Numbered from the stretch's first letter, positions 7,281 to 15,041 are shown. The stretch is 64,000 nt of DNA from Bacillus_AB infantis_C (GCF_050107595.1 NZ_JBNILH010000010.1:132167-196166); one strand, 5' to 3'. Translations and numbers: made by a program. The notes: generated from the letters alone by a model not told the origin.

Positions 7281-8185
7281 TAATGGTCTTTCCTGATTCT
7301 GTGGTATCTTACTGCCAATAATATGCCGCCTGCCCCCAGCAAAATGCCTCCGAGAAGCATGAAATTATATGTGTTGGTCGCCGTGTCAGGGAGAATATTT
7401 TCTCTGATTTCTGGAGTAACTGTAATACCCTCACCTGGATCGCTGCCTGGATTTCCGCTTGCCGGTTCATCGGGATTATGGCTTGGGTCGTCACTGTCAT
7501 CACCCGGATCTTCGGATGGATTATCTTCACCTGGGTCCTCAGTCTCCCCATCACCTGGATCCTCGCCATTATCACCGTCGTCTGGGTTGTCTTCGCCTGG
7601 AGGGTCTTCATCGCCCGGATTATCTCCTGGATCTTCCTCTCCCGGATCCTCACCATCACCAGGGTCGTCCTCTCCTGGCGGGTCTCCATCATCAGGTGGA
7701 TCTCCTCCGCCATCAAGCGCTTCCGCTACAAACAGAATCTCCACCTCAGCAGAAGAGTTTTGAAAAGCATTCCCTAGTTCATAAGGCATCGTTACCTGGA
7801 AAAATAAAGTTTCTGTTTGGCCTTTTTTAAGAGGCCTTGGTGTAAAGCCTTTGAAATCCTTTAATTTTCCTTCGTAAAGAATGGTGCTATCCTTCTTTAC
7901 CAGCAGCTCCAATTCTTCAAATAAGCCTTTGACAGATTTCTTTTCGCCGATGATGGAACTGTATTTGAAATCCTGTTTTCCATTATTGATGATGGTAATA
8001 TCGCGCGGCATCCAGTCACCTGGCTTCAAATCACCTACATGAAAAAAATAGCCGGTCAGGTTTGTATGGATGTCAATTTCCTTATCTTCTGCCAAAGCTT
8101 TATAAGTGGGAAATAGAGTAAGAATAAATAGAGTTAGTATCATAAAAATTGCTTTTGGCTTTGCCAGCTTGAGTCGGTTTGTCAT
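7280..8185 (-). CDS. Cell-wall-anchored matrix adaptor protein with LPDTA sorting signal
   Basis: A 301-aa surface protein. A signal peptide (residues 1-32) has probable cleavage at KALA|ED. A beta-rich domain (about 35-157, including GYFFHVGDLKPGDW) resembles the TasA/camelysin fold. A roughly 100-residue low-complexity linker (about 158-255) is made of Gly, Asp, Pro and Glu. A class-D-type sortase signal LPDTA lies at 265-269, then a hydrophobic segment (about 274-292) and a basic tail RYHRIRKDH. The spacing is that of a functional wall-sorting signal. It follows sipW and calY in one operon, the position taken by TapA in other bacilli, but the C-terminal anchor is different. Inference: it nucleates or tethers CalY fibres and is joined to peptidoglycan by the sortase encoded at 10143. 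The ATG has GTGAGG 7 bp upstream. Confidence 0.8.
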   Translation of the reverse strand: MTNRLKLAKPKAIFMILTLFILTLFPTYKALAEDKEIDIHTNLTGYFFHVGDLKPGDWMPRDITIINNGKQDFKYSSIIGEKKSVKGLFEELELLVKKDSTILYEGKLKDFKGFTPRPLKKGQTETLFFQVTMPYELGNAFQNSSAEVEILFVAEALDGGGDPPDDGDPPGEDDPGDGEDPGEEDPGDNPGDEDPPGEDNPDDGDNGEDPGDGETEDPGEDNPSEDPGDDSDDPSHNPDEPASGNPGSDPGEGITVTPEIRENILPDTATNTYNFMLLGGILLGAGGILLAVRYHRIRKDH

Positions 8186-8214
8186 GGCATTACCTCACTG
8201 AATGGTTATTTAGG

Positions 8215-8246
8215 AAAAGGCGGGATAGAGAGCCATCCCGCCTTTT
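8215..8246 (-). terminator. Intercistronic hairpin between calY and the LPDTA gene
   Basis: Strong stem AAAAGGCGGGAT / ATCCCGCCTTTT with an 8-nt loop lies in the 73-bp gap after the calY stop. On the minus strand only four T residues follow the stem, so termination is probably partial. That would make more CalY than anchor protein, as suits a fibre subunit and its tether. It could also stabilise the upstream mRNA. Confidence 0.65.
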
Positions 8247-8258
8247 TTCTGGTTAAAA

Positions 8259-8852
8259 TTATTTGGCTTCGCCAGCACCTTGCTCAGCATTGAATGTCCA
8301 TTTAAGCTCTAGAGAGTCGCCTTGGAATTCATTTTGATCCTGGCCATTATCTACAAACTCATATTGGACATACAGCTTATCTGAAGTGCCGGCAGCAAGC
8401 TTTCCGCCTCTTTCAGCAAGCCAGCCGCTGAAGATGTTTCCTTCAATCAGGTCAGGAGACATAGATTTCAGTGCTGATAGTGTTGTAGAGTAGATTGGTA
8501 CATCCACTTTATCTGCATTCAGCAGGAAGTTCACTCGGATGTGTTTACCAAAGTCATCACTGTTGTTGCCGTTTGCATCACCTACAGTGTAATCTGTATC
8601 CAGCGTGATAGATGCAATGTCCAGAGTTCCTCCATTTACCAGATCAAACGAACGCAGCATAGTATCGCCTGGCTTGATGTTATCTACATCAATGATTGTT
8701 GTTGGATCAGCGCTCAGATCCAAAGTTCCGGCAGCAAAACTTCCTGTGGCTTCAGCAGTATCACTGAAGTATGCAAATGTCCCTCCGCCGACTAAAGATA
8801 CTCCAAGTGCTGCAGATGCAATCCCCAAACCGAATTTCTTTTTAAAGCTCAT
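8259..8852 (-). CDS. calY: CalY/TasA-family matrix fibre protein (camelysin-like)
   Basis: A 197-aa secreted protein, the same length as CalY of the B. cereus group. Basic N-terminus MSFKKKFGLG, hydrophobic core, then GTFAYFSDTAEATGSFAAGT: the FA|YFSD junction (after residue 27) is the SipW-type processing site of TasA/CalY. The mature 170 aa carry the family segment LDLSADPTTIIDVDNIKPGD. The family forms extracellular matrix fibres. The ATG at 8852 has GAGGAGG nine bases upstream; an upstream extension in the same frame has no ribosome binding site. It lies downstream of the signal peptidase sipW (81-bp gap) and upstream of the LPDTA adaptor. Confidence 0.9.
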   Translation of the reverse strand: MSFKKKFGLGIASAALGVSLVGGGTFAYFSDTAEATGSFAAGTLDLSADPTTIIDVDNIKPGDTMLRSFDLVNGGTLDIASITLDTDYTVGDANGNNSDDFGKHIRVNFLLNADKVDVPIYSTTLSALKSMSPDLIEGNIFSGWLAERGGKLAAGTSDKLYVQYEFVDNGQDQNEFQGDSLELKWTFNAEQGAGEAK

Positions 8853-8933
8853 GTTCCGTTTCCTCCTCTTACCCTTTGGGTATGTATAATTTTTATATTG
8901 AACCCTGTGTTGCCACAGAGATTTCAACCTGGC

Positions 8934-9527
8934 TTAAGCTGTTTTTTCTGTGGTGTCGCCTTTGTCTTTAGCTCTTGCTTCAAGTTCCCTCATCGCCTGA
9001 TAGATGGTAAAGGCTGCATAGCCCAGCATCAGGATGCCAGGGCCGATCAATAAGATGGCAGCACCTTTTTGGGATTTAGCAAAGTCTATGAAATAACCTG
9101 CATATGGCAGGGTATATCCTGTATAGATAGCAGTCACATTTTCTGAGAGGACGGGGTCCAAATCCTTGGATTGGTTGTTATCCCCTTTAGTTTCATACAT
9201 GACGTGTTCGCCGCTGTGGGTAATATCAGTAATCCTATGGGTGATCAGTTTTTTGTCCTCATCTATAAAGGTGATGATGTCTCCTTTGTTCAGTTCTTTC
9301 TTAGCGCTGCCTTCAAGCGGCTTGACTGCGATGACTGATCCGGTCATGAAGGTCGGCTCCATCGAACCGGAGAGAACAGTTTTTATTTGATAGCCAAATG
9401 CCTGAGGTTCACCACCGGAAGCTTTTGACGAGATCACAAGGAATGCCATTAATAGGAGATTAATAAATAATAGCCATGTAATAATGCTGCTGATTATCTT
9501 TCTGACGGTTTTCCAGCTGAACTTCAA
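8934..9527 (-). CDS. sipW: Signal peptidase I of the SipW (ER) type
   Basis: A 197-aa membrane protease. The catalytic serine lies in VLSGSMEPT (Ser55). The general base is histidine rather than lysine, in ITHRIT (His97), which marks the ER/archaeal-type SipW class. KGDNNQSKD (Asp116) follows. Membrane segments occur at about residues 10-35 and 155-178. SipW removes the signal peptides of TasA/CalY and TapA in bacilli. The start is TTG at 9527 with AGGAAGGTG 8 bp upstream. It is the first gene of the sipW-calY-LPDTA operon. The leader carries tandem SinR-like boxes. Confidence 0.92.
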   Translation of the reverse strand: MKFSWKTVRKIISSIITWLLFINLLLMAFLVISSKASGGEPQAFGYQIKTVLSGSMEPTFMTGSVIAVKPLEGSAKKELNKGDIITFIDEDKKLITHRITDITHSGEHVMYETKGDNNQSKDLDPVLSENVTAIYTGYTLPYAGYFIDFAKSQKGAAILLIGPGILMLGYAAFTIYQAMRELEARAKDKGDTTEKTA

Positions 9528-9580
9528 GCTTCATTCACCTTCCTCTTTTTCTCTATTAATCCAGTCAATTCTTAGTAGTT

Positions 9581-9606
9581 GTTCTTTTTGTTCTTTTTAT
9601 CGAACT
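9581..9606. promoter_or_regulatory. Tandem SinR boxes upstream of sipW
   Basis: Two direct copies of GTTCTTT (9581-9587 and 9590-9596), identical to the B. subtilis SinR box consensus GTTCTYT and spaced 9 bp, followed by CGAAC at 9601-9605, which makes an inverted arrangement. On the minus strand they lie just downstream of TATACT (9622-9617), the best -10 candidate for sipW (the -35 is poor). Repression of the matrix operon by SinR is inferred. Confidence 0.65.
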
Positions 9607-9739
9607 CACAAGTTGAGTATAGTACATCCTCCCCAACTTTGAAAATTGCCAAATTTAGCCGTTTTTTCTTTTTAACGAACAGTTTTCACGGATTTCCTTC
9701 TAATATCTCGATTATTCTTACTTTTTTGTATTTTTTAAT

Positions 9740-9760
9740 GAACTTTACGTTCGTTATAAT
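9740..9760 (+). promoter_or_regulatory. Promoter and SinR-like operator of the second sinR
   Basis: GAAC-TTTAC-GTTC (9740-9752) has the same geometry as the site before the first sinR. TATAAT (9755-9760) follows directly, so a bound repressor would cover the promoter. The -35 is weak (AT-rich). Confidence 0.55.
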
Positions 9761-9798
9761 GAAGTTGTGTCTATACTATAGTTAGAGGGGATATTCTA

Positions 9799-10146
9799 AT
9801 GGTAGGTGGGAGGATAAAACGCTTGCGGCTCCTAAGAGGCTTTTCCATAAATGAACTTGCTGAAAAATCAGGGGTTTCCAAATCCTATTTGAGCTATATC
9901 GAAAGGGATATCCAGAAGAATCCATCCCTGCAGGTTCTTTCCAAACTGGCGAGAACACTCGGGACATCAGTCGAAGAGCTTCTAGATTATAAAGTAAATC
10001 CCGATTTCCAGACGGCAGAACTTGATCCTGAATGGCATGAGCTTGTCCAGGAAGCGATCGACCAGGGAATCACAAAAGAAGATTTTAGTTATTACCTGGA
10101 TTTTATCCGTTTTAAAAACACTCATGGAGGCAATGACGGCAAGTGA
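9799..10146 (+). CDS. SinR paralogue linked to the matrix operon and sortase
   Basis: A 115-aa XRE regulator. An HTH with FSINELAEKSGVSKSYLSYIER lies at about residues 14-37, then NPSLQVLSKLARTLGTSVEELL. A SinI-like C-terminal domain has LDPEWHELVQEAIDQGITKE. It is clearly related to SinR but more divergent than the copy at 6043. The ATG has TAGAGGGG upstream. It is divergent from sipW and overlaps the sortase start by 4 bp (GTGA), so it is co-transcribed with the sortase. Likely role: local repressor of sipW-calY and of itself through the GAAC-N5-GTTC and GTTCTTT sites. The C-terminal domain suggests it can pair with SinI or with SinR. Confidence 0.85.
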   Translation: MVGGRIKRLRLLRGFSINELAEKSGVSKSYLSYIERDIQKNPSLQVLSKLARTLGTSVEELLDYKVNPDFQTAELDPEWHELVQEAIDQGITKEDFSYYLDFIRFKNTHGGNDGK

Positions 10147-10763
10147 GGCTTAAAAGCTCTATACTATTATGCTCTGCAATTATCTTCATCCTGAGCGGCG
10201 GCGGGCTGCTGTTATTCTCTATTAAGGAGGCAGCAGATCAAAGCCGGCAAACAGCAGAAGCTCTTGAAACAGCTAAGAGTTCACTTCCCCCCGAAGAAAC
10301 TGCTGTTCAAGAGAAAGAACACCCTGCTGAAAAACCAATCAATTCTGTTTTTAAAACAGGAGACATTATCGGCATTTTGGAAATTCCGGAACTTAAGGCA
10401 GAGCTTCCTATAATAGAAGGAACTGATGAGGAGGAATTGGAAAAAGGCGTCGGGCACTATGCCGGCACAGTTTTCCCCGGGCAGAAAGATCAGATTCTTC
10501 TCTCCGGCCATAGGGATACCGTTTTCCGAAAAATCGGTGAACTAAAGCTGGGGGATGAGCTGATTGTGAGGATGCCTTATGGAGACTTCACATATGAAAT
10601 CATCGACTCTTTTATAGTTGATGCGGATGATACTACTGTCATTAAGCCGACGGCTCCGGAGGAAATATTGACCCTTTCTACATGCTATCCTTTTTATTTT
10701 GTCGGCAGTGCACCGGACCGGTACATTTTGACGGCAAAGAGGATTCACGATTCCGGCACTTGA
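10143..10763 (+). CDS. srtD: Class D sortase
   Basis: A 206-aa transpeptidase. N-terminal membrane anchor at about residues 5-26, then a variable stalk and the sortase barrel. Catalytic residues are visible: His123 in LLSGHRDT, Cys181 in TLSTCYPF and Arg193 in APDRY. The TLSTC context and overall size fit class D enzymes, which recognise LPxTA signals. The GTG start overlaps the stop of the sinR paralogue; GGAGG lies 12 bp upstream. The only matching substrate in the window is the LPDTA protein of the neighbouring divergent operon (7280-8185), so the two probably work together to attach the matrix to the wall. The class assignment is by motif, not by alignment. Confidence 0.85.
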   Translation: MRLKSSILLCSAIIFILSGGGLLLFSIKEAADQSRQTAEALETAKSSLPPEETAVQEKEHPAEKPINSVFKTGDIIGILEIPELKAELPIIEGTDEEELEKGVGHYAGTVFPGQKDQILLSGHRDTVFRKIGELKLGDELIVRMPYGDFTYEIIDSFIVDADDTTVIKPTAPEEILTLSTCYPFYFVGSAPDRYILTAKRIHDSGT

Positions 10764-10782
10764 ACAGTGAACGGATTAATGT

Positions 10783-10809
10783 AAAAAACCGGCCCCCGCC
10801 AGGGACCGG
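10783..10809 (-). terminator. Intrinsic terminator of psuKG
   Basis: Minus strand CCGGTCCC - TGGCG - GGGGCCGG followed by TTTTTT (hairpin 10789-10809). It lies just after the psuG stop and between convergent genes. Confidence 0.8.
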
Positions 10810-10819
10810 CTCTCCACCA

Positions 10820-11731
10820 TTACTTCTGCAGCCCAACGGCAATCTTCGCTCCAACTTCTGCATTGTGCTTAACTAGCGCGATGTTGGCTGTAAGGCTTGT
10901 TCCTTCTGTCAGTTCTTTTACTTTGCTCAGGAGGAAAGGTGTTACCAGCTTTCCGGCAATCTGGTTGTCTTTTGCTTCTTGAAGCGCTGTTTCAATGACG
11001 TTTGTGATGAAGCTTTCTTCAAGGGCATCCTCTTCCGGGATCGGGTTAGCGATGACCACGCCGCCGTCCAGGCCAAGCTCCCATTTTGTGCGGATCAGGC
11101 TGGCTGCATCCTCAGGAGTGTCAACGCGGTGGTTGACGTCAAATGGGCTTGTACGTGTGTAGAATGCCGGCAGCTTGTCTGTTTCATAGCCGACAACCGG
11201 CACACCGTGTGTTTCCAGGTATTCAAGGGTCAGGCCGATATCCAGGATGGATTTGGCTCCTGCGCAGACGACCGCTACATTGGTCTGGGCGAGCTCCTGA
11301 AGGTCAGCAGAGATATCCATGGTTGTTTCTGCTTCGCGGTGAACGCCGCCGATGCCGCCTGTGACGAATACTTCGATTCCGGCAAGCTCTGCGCAGATCA
11401 TCGTGGCTGCCACAGTGGTTGCGCCGTTTTTGCCCTGGGCGATCAGATAAGGAAGATCACGGCGGCTGGCTTTTTCAATATCCTTGCTTTGGGCAAGGAA
11501 TTCCAGCTCGTCCTCAGAGATGCCGATCTTGATTTTTCCATTGATGATGGCAATGGTTGCAGGCACCGCACCATTTTGGCGGATGATATCTTCTACTTCT
11601 TTGGCGGTCACGATATTCTGCGGGTATGGCATGCCGTGTGAGATGATCGTTGACTCTAATGCCACAACCGGTTTATTTGCTTTTCGCGCTTCCAATACTT
11701 CTTCTGAAAATTCAAGATAGTTTTCTAGCAT
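10820..11731 (-). CDS. psuG: Pseudouridine-5'-phosphate glycosidase
   Basis: A 303-aa enzyme that splits (or makes) pseudouridine 5'-phosphate to uracil and ribose 5-phosphate. Family signatures are visible: PVVALESTIISHGMPYPQN (about residues 21-39), GGVHREAETTMDISADL, GAKSILDIGLTLEYLET, VVIANPIPEEDAL and TPFLLSKVKELT. Length is typical. AAAGGAG is 9 bp before the ATG. It lies 17 bp downstream of the kinase gene in the same operon, giving a two-step pathway that recovers uracil from pseudouridine of degraded RNA. No dedicated pseudouridine transporter is adjacent. Confidence 0.92.
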   Translation of the reverse strand: MLENYLEFSEEVLEARKANKPVVALESTIISHGMPYPQNIVTAKEVEDIIRQNGAVPATIAIINGKIKIGISEDELEFLAQSKDIEKASRRDLPYLIAQGKNGATTVAATMICAELAGIEVFVTGGIGGVHREAETTMDISADLQELAQTNVAVVCAGAKSILDIGLTLEYLETHGVPVVGYETDKLPAFYTRTSPFDVNHRVDTPEDAASLIRTKWELGLDGGVVIANPIPEEDALEESFITNVIETALQEAKDNQIAGKLVTPFLLSKVKELTEGTSLTANIALVKHNAEVGAKIAVGLQK

Positions 11732-11748
11732 ATTAATATTCTCCTTTA

Positions 11749-12846
11749 TTAGCTGAAATTGTGCTGAAATGTTTCCTGCAGTCTGACATTATTTAAAATT
11801 GGACTGACGGTTTCTTCCGATTGCAGTGTCAGCATGCTGCAGGCGATGCCGATTTTGCAGGCGTTTTCTGTATTAAGCCCCTTCAGATGGGCGTAAAGGA
11901 TACCGGCTACAAGCGAGTCGCCTGCCCCAGTCACATCCTGTACCTTGATCTTCGGCGGAAGCAGCACTCCTGCCTCGCCTTCCTTTGTGTAGAAAATCAG
12001 CCCTTTGTCACCTCTTGTAATGACGACCTTCTCCACACCTTTTTTCATGATCTTCTCAGCCGCTTTAAAGAAATCTCCGTCACTATCAATCTTCATTCCT
12101 GACAGCGCCTCAGCTTCGTCATGATTGGCAATCAGCCATGTCACACCCATCAGATTTCCGGGCAGCTTCTTCACCTTTGGGGAAGAGACCGGCGTGATGC
12201 AAAGCGGAACAGACTCTTCATAGCAGCGGGAAATCGTCTTTTTCAGCACGTCTGCCGGAAAATTGGTATCCAGCAGGACAATCTCTGCCGAGGCAATATA
12301 GCCCCATCTTTTTTCGATAAATTCTGAATCTATACGGTCGTATAAGGCCATATCGGCAAAAGCGACTGTCATTTCACCATCATGGTCCAGAATCGCTGTA
12401 TACGTTCCTGTCGCGGTATTCGGCAAGGTCTGGGACGGGGTGATGTCGACAAAATCTTTAGTATAGCCCAGCAGCCAGTTTCCTTCAGTATCGTCGCCCA
12501 CAGCTGTCATAAGACTTGCGTCGCAGCCAAGCCGGCCAAGGTTTTCTGCAATATTCCTGGCAACCCCGCCGCAAGACTGGGAGCTGGCCGACGGATTAGA
12601 GGTACCGCTTTCAATTTTGCCAATCGCCTGAATCTTCCGGTCGATATTAGCCCCGCCGATGCAGAGAACTTCCTTCTTGTTCGGCAGCATATAAGCCCTT
12701 CCAAGGATTTTACCCTGCCTGGCAAGCGAGGAAATATAGCCAGCAGCAGCCGAGCGTGACAACCCCGTCTTCTCTGCAATCTCACTTTGGGAAATGAACG
12801 GGTCCTCTTTTATCAAATTCAAAATGGATTGTTCTTTTTCATTCAC
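11749..12846 (-). CDS. psuK: Pseudouridine kinase (PfkB family) with N-terminal HTH
   Basis: A 365-aa fusion. Residues 1-55 form a winged helix-turn-helix (FISQSEIAEKTGLSRSAAAGYISSL). The rest is a ribokinase/PfkB kinase with CIGGANIDRK, a GGVARNIAENLGRLG segment and the ATP/anion-hole motif VTGAGDSLVAGILYA near the C-terminus. It phosphorylates pseudouridine for PsuG. The HTH suggests that the kinase also senses substrate and represses its own operon. Two direct repeats of TTATAAACNTTTGT in the promoter (12862-12895) are good candidate sites. Confidence 0.88.
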   Translation of the reverse strand: MNEKEQSILNLIKEDPFISQSEIAEKTGLSRSAAAGYISSLARQGKILGRAYMLPNKKEVLCIGGANIDRKIQAIGKIESGTSNPSASSQSCGGVARNIAENLGRLGCDASLMTAVGDDTEGNWLLGYTKDFVDITPSQTLPNTATGTYTAILDHDGEMTVAFADMALYDRIDSEFIEKRWGYIASAEIVLLDTNFPADVLKKTISRCYEESVPLCITPVSSPKVKKLPGNLMGVTWLIANHDEAEALSGMKIDSDGDFFKAAEKIMKKGVEKVVITRGDKGLIFYTKEGEAGVLLPPKIKVQDVTGAGDSLVAGILYAHLKGLNTENACKIGIACSMLTLQSEETVSPILNNVRLQETFQHNFS

Positions 12847-12861
12847 AGCGTTTCACCGCCT

Positions 12862-12909
12862 TTATAAACTTTTGTCTAAATTATAAACATTTGTTTACAG
12901 AAAGAGCAA
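12862..12909 (-). promoter_or_regulatory. psuKG promoter with direct-repeat operator candidates
   Basis: TTATAAACTTTTGT (12862-12875) and TTATAAACATTTGT (12881-12894) are spaced 19 bp, nearly two helix turns. On the minus strand TATAAT (12885-12880) and TTGCTC (12909-12904) form a promoter with an 18-bp spacer. The upstream repeat also forms the near-palindrome TAAACAAATGTTTA. Confidence 0.55.
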
Positions 12910-12930
12910 TGGTTTTCAGGTAAAAATATA

Positions 12931-12959
12931 GGTCTGACTTATAGGTATGAAGTCAGACC
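12931..12959. repeat. Isolated inverted repeat GGTCTGACTT/AAGTCAGACC
   Basis: Perfect 10-bp arms around a 9-nt loop, in the gap between the symporter terminator and the psuK promoter. No T run follows on either strand, so it is not a standard terminator. Function unknown. Confidence 0.6.
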
Positions 12960-12975
12960 ACATAAGGGTTTGCAC

Positions 12976-13000
12976 AAAAAAGACGGGGAAAATCCCCGCC
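12976..13000 (-). terminator. Terminator of the alsT-like symporter gene
   Basis: Minus strand GGCGGGGA - TTTT - CCCCGTC followed by TTTTTT, directly after the stop codon. Confidence 0.8.
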
Positions 13001-13003
13001 TCT

Positions 13004-14389
13004 TTATGCCGCATCATCTTTCTTTTTAATATCCTTCAAATAGTATTTCTCCGAGGTAAAAAACTCATTTTTAAGCTCTTTCACCTGCTTGCTCAGCAGA
13101 AGGACGGCAATGATGTTTGGAACCAATATTGCAGCCAGCGCCAGGTCAAGGAACTGCCAGATCGTTTGCGCAGCGCCTACCGACCCAAGCACGATAGCTC
13201 CGATATAAACAAACTTGATGGCCTGTCCGGCAAAATCGCCAAACAGGAATTCCGCCTGCTTTGATCCGTAGAAAATAACTACAATGATGGTTGATACAAC
13301 AAAGAATATAAGTGAAATCGTGACGATGAGGCTGCCGGTCTGTCCGAAGTACTGGGAAAAAGCCGCTGTTGTCAGGGATGATGGATCATCCATAGCCCCT
13401 TCCCTCTGCCAGACGCCTGAAGACAGCACCACAAAAGCTGTCGCAGAGCAGACAATCAGCGTATCAACGACAATGCCGACGATCGCCCAAAAGCCCTGTC
13501 TGACAGGATGGTCAGTCTGTGCAGCCGCATGGGCGATCGGAGCCGTCCCAAGTCCTGCTTCATTGGAATATAATCCTCGTGCAAAGCCCCAGCGGATGAC
13601 CTCGCCGATGGCTGCACCTGCAAAGCCGCCCATTGCCGCTGCCGGCTGGAATGCGTAAGTGAAGATTAATTCCAATACCTCAGGAACCTTGCCGAAGTTC
13701 ATAAATAGGATTACAAGTGCTGTTCCCACATAAATCAATGCCATAAACGGAACCAGGATTTCAGTTACCTGCCCGATCCGCTTGATGCCGCCGAATACAA
13801 TTAATGATACAACTGCTGCAACAGCAATTCCTGTCCACAGCCCATTGATTTCAAATGTTTCTGAAACAGCCGATGATACCGCATTTCCCTGCACCATGAT
13901 GCTTGGGATCAGCTCGATCATAAGCGCAAAGGCAAACCAGACACCCAGCCATTTCATATTGAGCCCTTTTGTCATATAGTACATCGGCCCGCCGACATAT
14001 TCGCCGTCTTCATTCTTTTCCCGGTACTTGACCGCCAGGACGCTTTCCGAAAACTTGATGGCCATGCCGATCAAAGCAATTACCCACATCCAGAAGACTG
14101 CACCGGGTCCGCCGAACATGATGGCTGCCGGTACACCGACGATATTAGCCGCTCCGATTGTCGAGGACAGTGCAGATGTCAGCGCCTGAAGCGGAGTGAC
14201 CGTTCCCTCTCCTTTCGGCTTTTTAAACACACTGCCGAAGGTCTGCTTGAAAATATAAACCGGGTATCTGAATTGGAAGAATCCCAGTAAAAAGGTTAAA
14301 TATATGCCTGTTCCAGCCAGGATGATGATGATCGGCGGCCCCCACAGCCAAGCCGAGATACTTCCCACAAGCTCTAAAAATGAGTCCAA
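13004..14389 (-). CDS. Sodium:alanine (amino acid) symporter, AGCS/AlsT family
   Basis: A 461-aa integral membrane protein with about 10-11 hydrophobic segments. AGCS signatures include ALTSALSSTIGAANIVGVPAAI (about residues 68-90), GGPMYYMTKGL and GFARGLYSNEAGLGTAPIAHAAA (about 270-292). The last segment is the conserved SNEAGLG motif. It imports alanine, glycine or glutamine with Na+. The start is TTG at 14389 with AGGGGGA 7 bp upstream. It is a single-gene unit between psuKG and a divergent marR gene. The substrate cannot be told from the sequence. Confidence 0.88.
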   Translation of the reverse strand: MDSFLELVGSISAWLWGPPIIIILAGTGIYLTFLLGFFQFRYPVYIFKQTFGSVFKKPKGEGTVTPLQALTSALSSTIGAANIVGVPAAIMFGGPGAVFWMWVIALIGMAIKFSESVLAVKYREKNEDGEYVGGPMYYMTKGLNMKWLGVWFAFALMIELIPSIMVQGNAVSSAVSETFEINGLWTGIAVAAVVSLIVFGGIKRIGQVTEILVPFMALIYVGTALVILFMNFGKVPEVLELIFTYAFQPAAAMGGFAGAAIGEVIRWGFARGLYSNEAGLGTAPIAHAAAQTDHPVRQGFWAIVGIVVDTLIVCSATAFVVLSSGVWQREGAMDDPSSLTTAAFSQYFGQTGSLIVTISLIFFVVSTIIVVIFYGSKQAEFLFGDFAGQAIKFVYIGAIVLGSVGAAQTIWQFLDLALAAILVPNIIAVLLLSKQVKELKNEFFTSEKYYLKDIKKKDDAA

Positions 14390-14481
14390 TTGAATTTCCC
14401 CCTAGTAGATAAATTGCACATTGCTGCTGTTTAACCCATTCCCTTCAAGCCGCTCTTCAAACCTGTTTCCTAAAAACGGAC

Positions 14482-14525
14482 TGGACAAATATGTCTTTTT
14501 CCCTTATAGTTAGCTAGGCAACTAA
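14482..14525 (+). promoter_or_regulatory. marR promoter with MarR-type operator
   Basis: TGGACA (14482-14487), 17 bp, TATAGT (14505-14510). The inverted repeat TAGTT-AGCTAGGC-AACTA (14507-14524) overlaps the -10 box, the usual layout for MarR autorepression. Confidence 0.65.
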
Positions 14526-14544
14526 TTGAAACGGGTGATAGTAT

Positions 14545-14964
14545 ATGAATAAAATGGATCCTTTTTTTCACAGCTTCAACCAATGTACCCGGCAGTTCTC
14601 CAAGGGCCTGAACGATGTGCTGACCCCTATGGGACTTTATGCCGCACAATGGCCGATCATCTACAGGCTGAAAACAACAGGCTCCAGCACACAGGTTGAG
14701 CTTTCCACCTATCTCAGCGTTGAGGCCCCGACCATGACAAGAGCCCTTCTCCGTCTTGAAAAATCAGGCTGGATCAGCAGGGTGCCGGGGAAAGACAAGC
14801 GTGAAAAAAAGATTCTGCTCACAGATGCAGCCCTCACTCAATATCCAGATTGGCTGGCCGCCGTAGAAGGATACGAACAAAAAATGCTTGAGGATATTTC
14901 TGAAGAAGAATTAATGGCTGCCATATCAGTCATGCAAAAAATGAAGCAAAATTCCGGACGCTGA
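14545..14964 (+). CDS. MarR family transcriptional regulator
   Basis: A 139-aa winged-helix repressor. The DNA-binding helices contain STQVELSTYLSVEAPTMTRALLRLEKSGWI and a wing with PGKDKREKKILLTD (about residues 50-92). Flanking helices form the dimer interface. GGGTGAT precedes the ATG. It is followed 77 bp later by an MFS exporter gene on the same strand; this pair resembles ywoH-ywoG of B. subtilis, where the MarR protein controls the transporter. An operator-like palindrome covers its own promoter. Confidence 0.88.
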   Translation: MNKMDPFFHSFNQCTRQFSKGLNDVLTPMGLYAAQWPIIYRLKTTGSSTQVELSTYLSVEAPTMTRALLRLEKSGWISRVPGKDKREKKILLTDAALTQYPDWLAAVEGYEQKMLEDISEEELMAAISVMQKMKQNSGR

Positions 14965-15041
14965 TCAGCCCCGCAAGGCCTTCCGTTTTTCTTCTCACTA
15001 CTTCACAGACTCTCAGTAACATGACATCAAGGAGGACAATC

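Noticed and set aside
7323..7830. Several plus-strand frames rich in Ser/Gly/Pro or His/Leu/Arg opposite the LPDTA protein
   Set aside because: They are the antisense readings of the Asp/Gly/Pro linker repeats, without start signals.
8853..8927. Upstream N-terminal extension of CalY
   Set aside because: The extension precedes a strong ribosome binding site and would disrupt the signal peptide.
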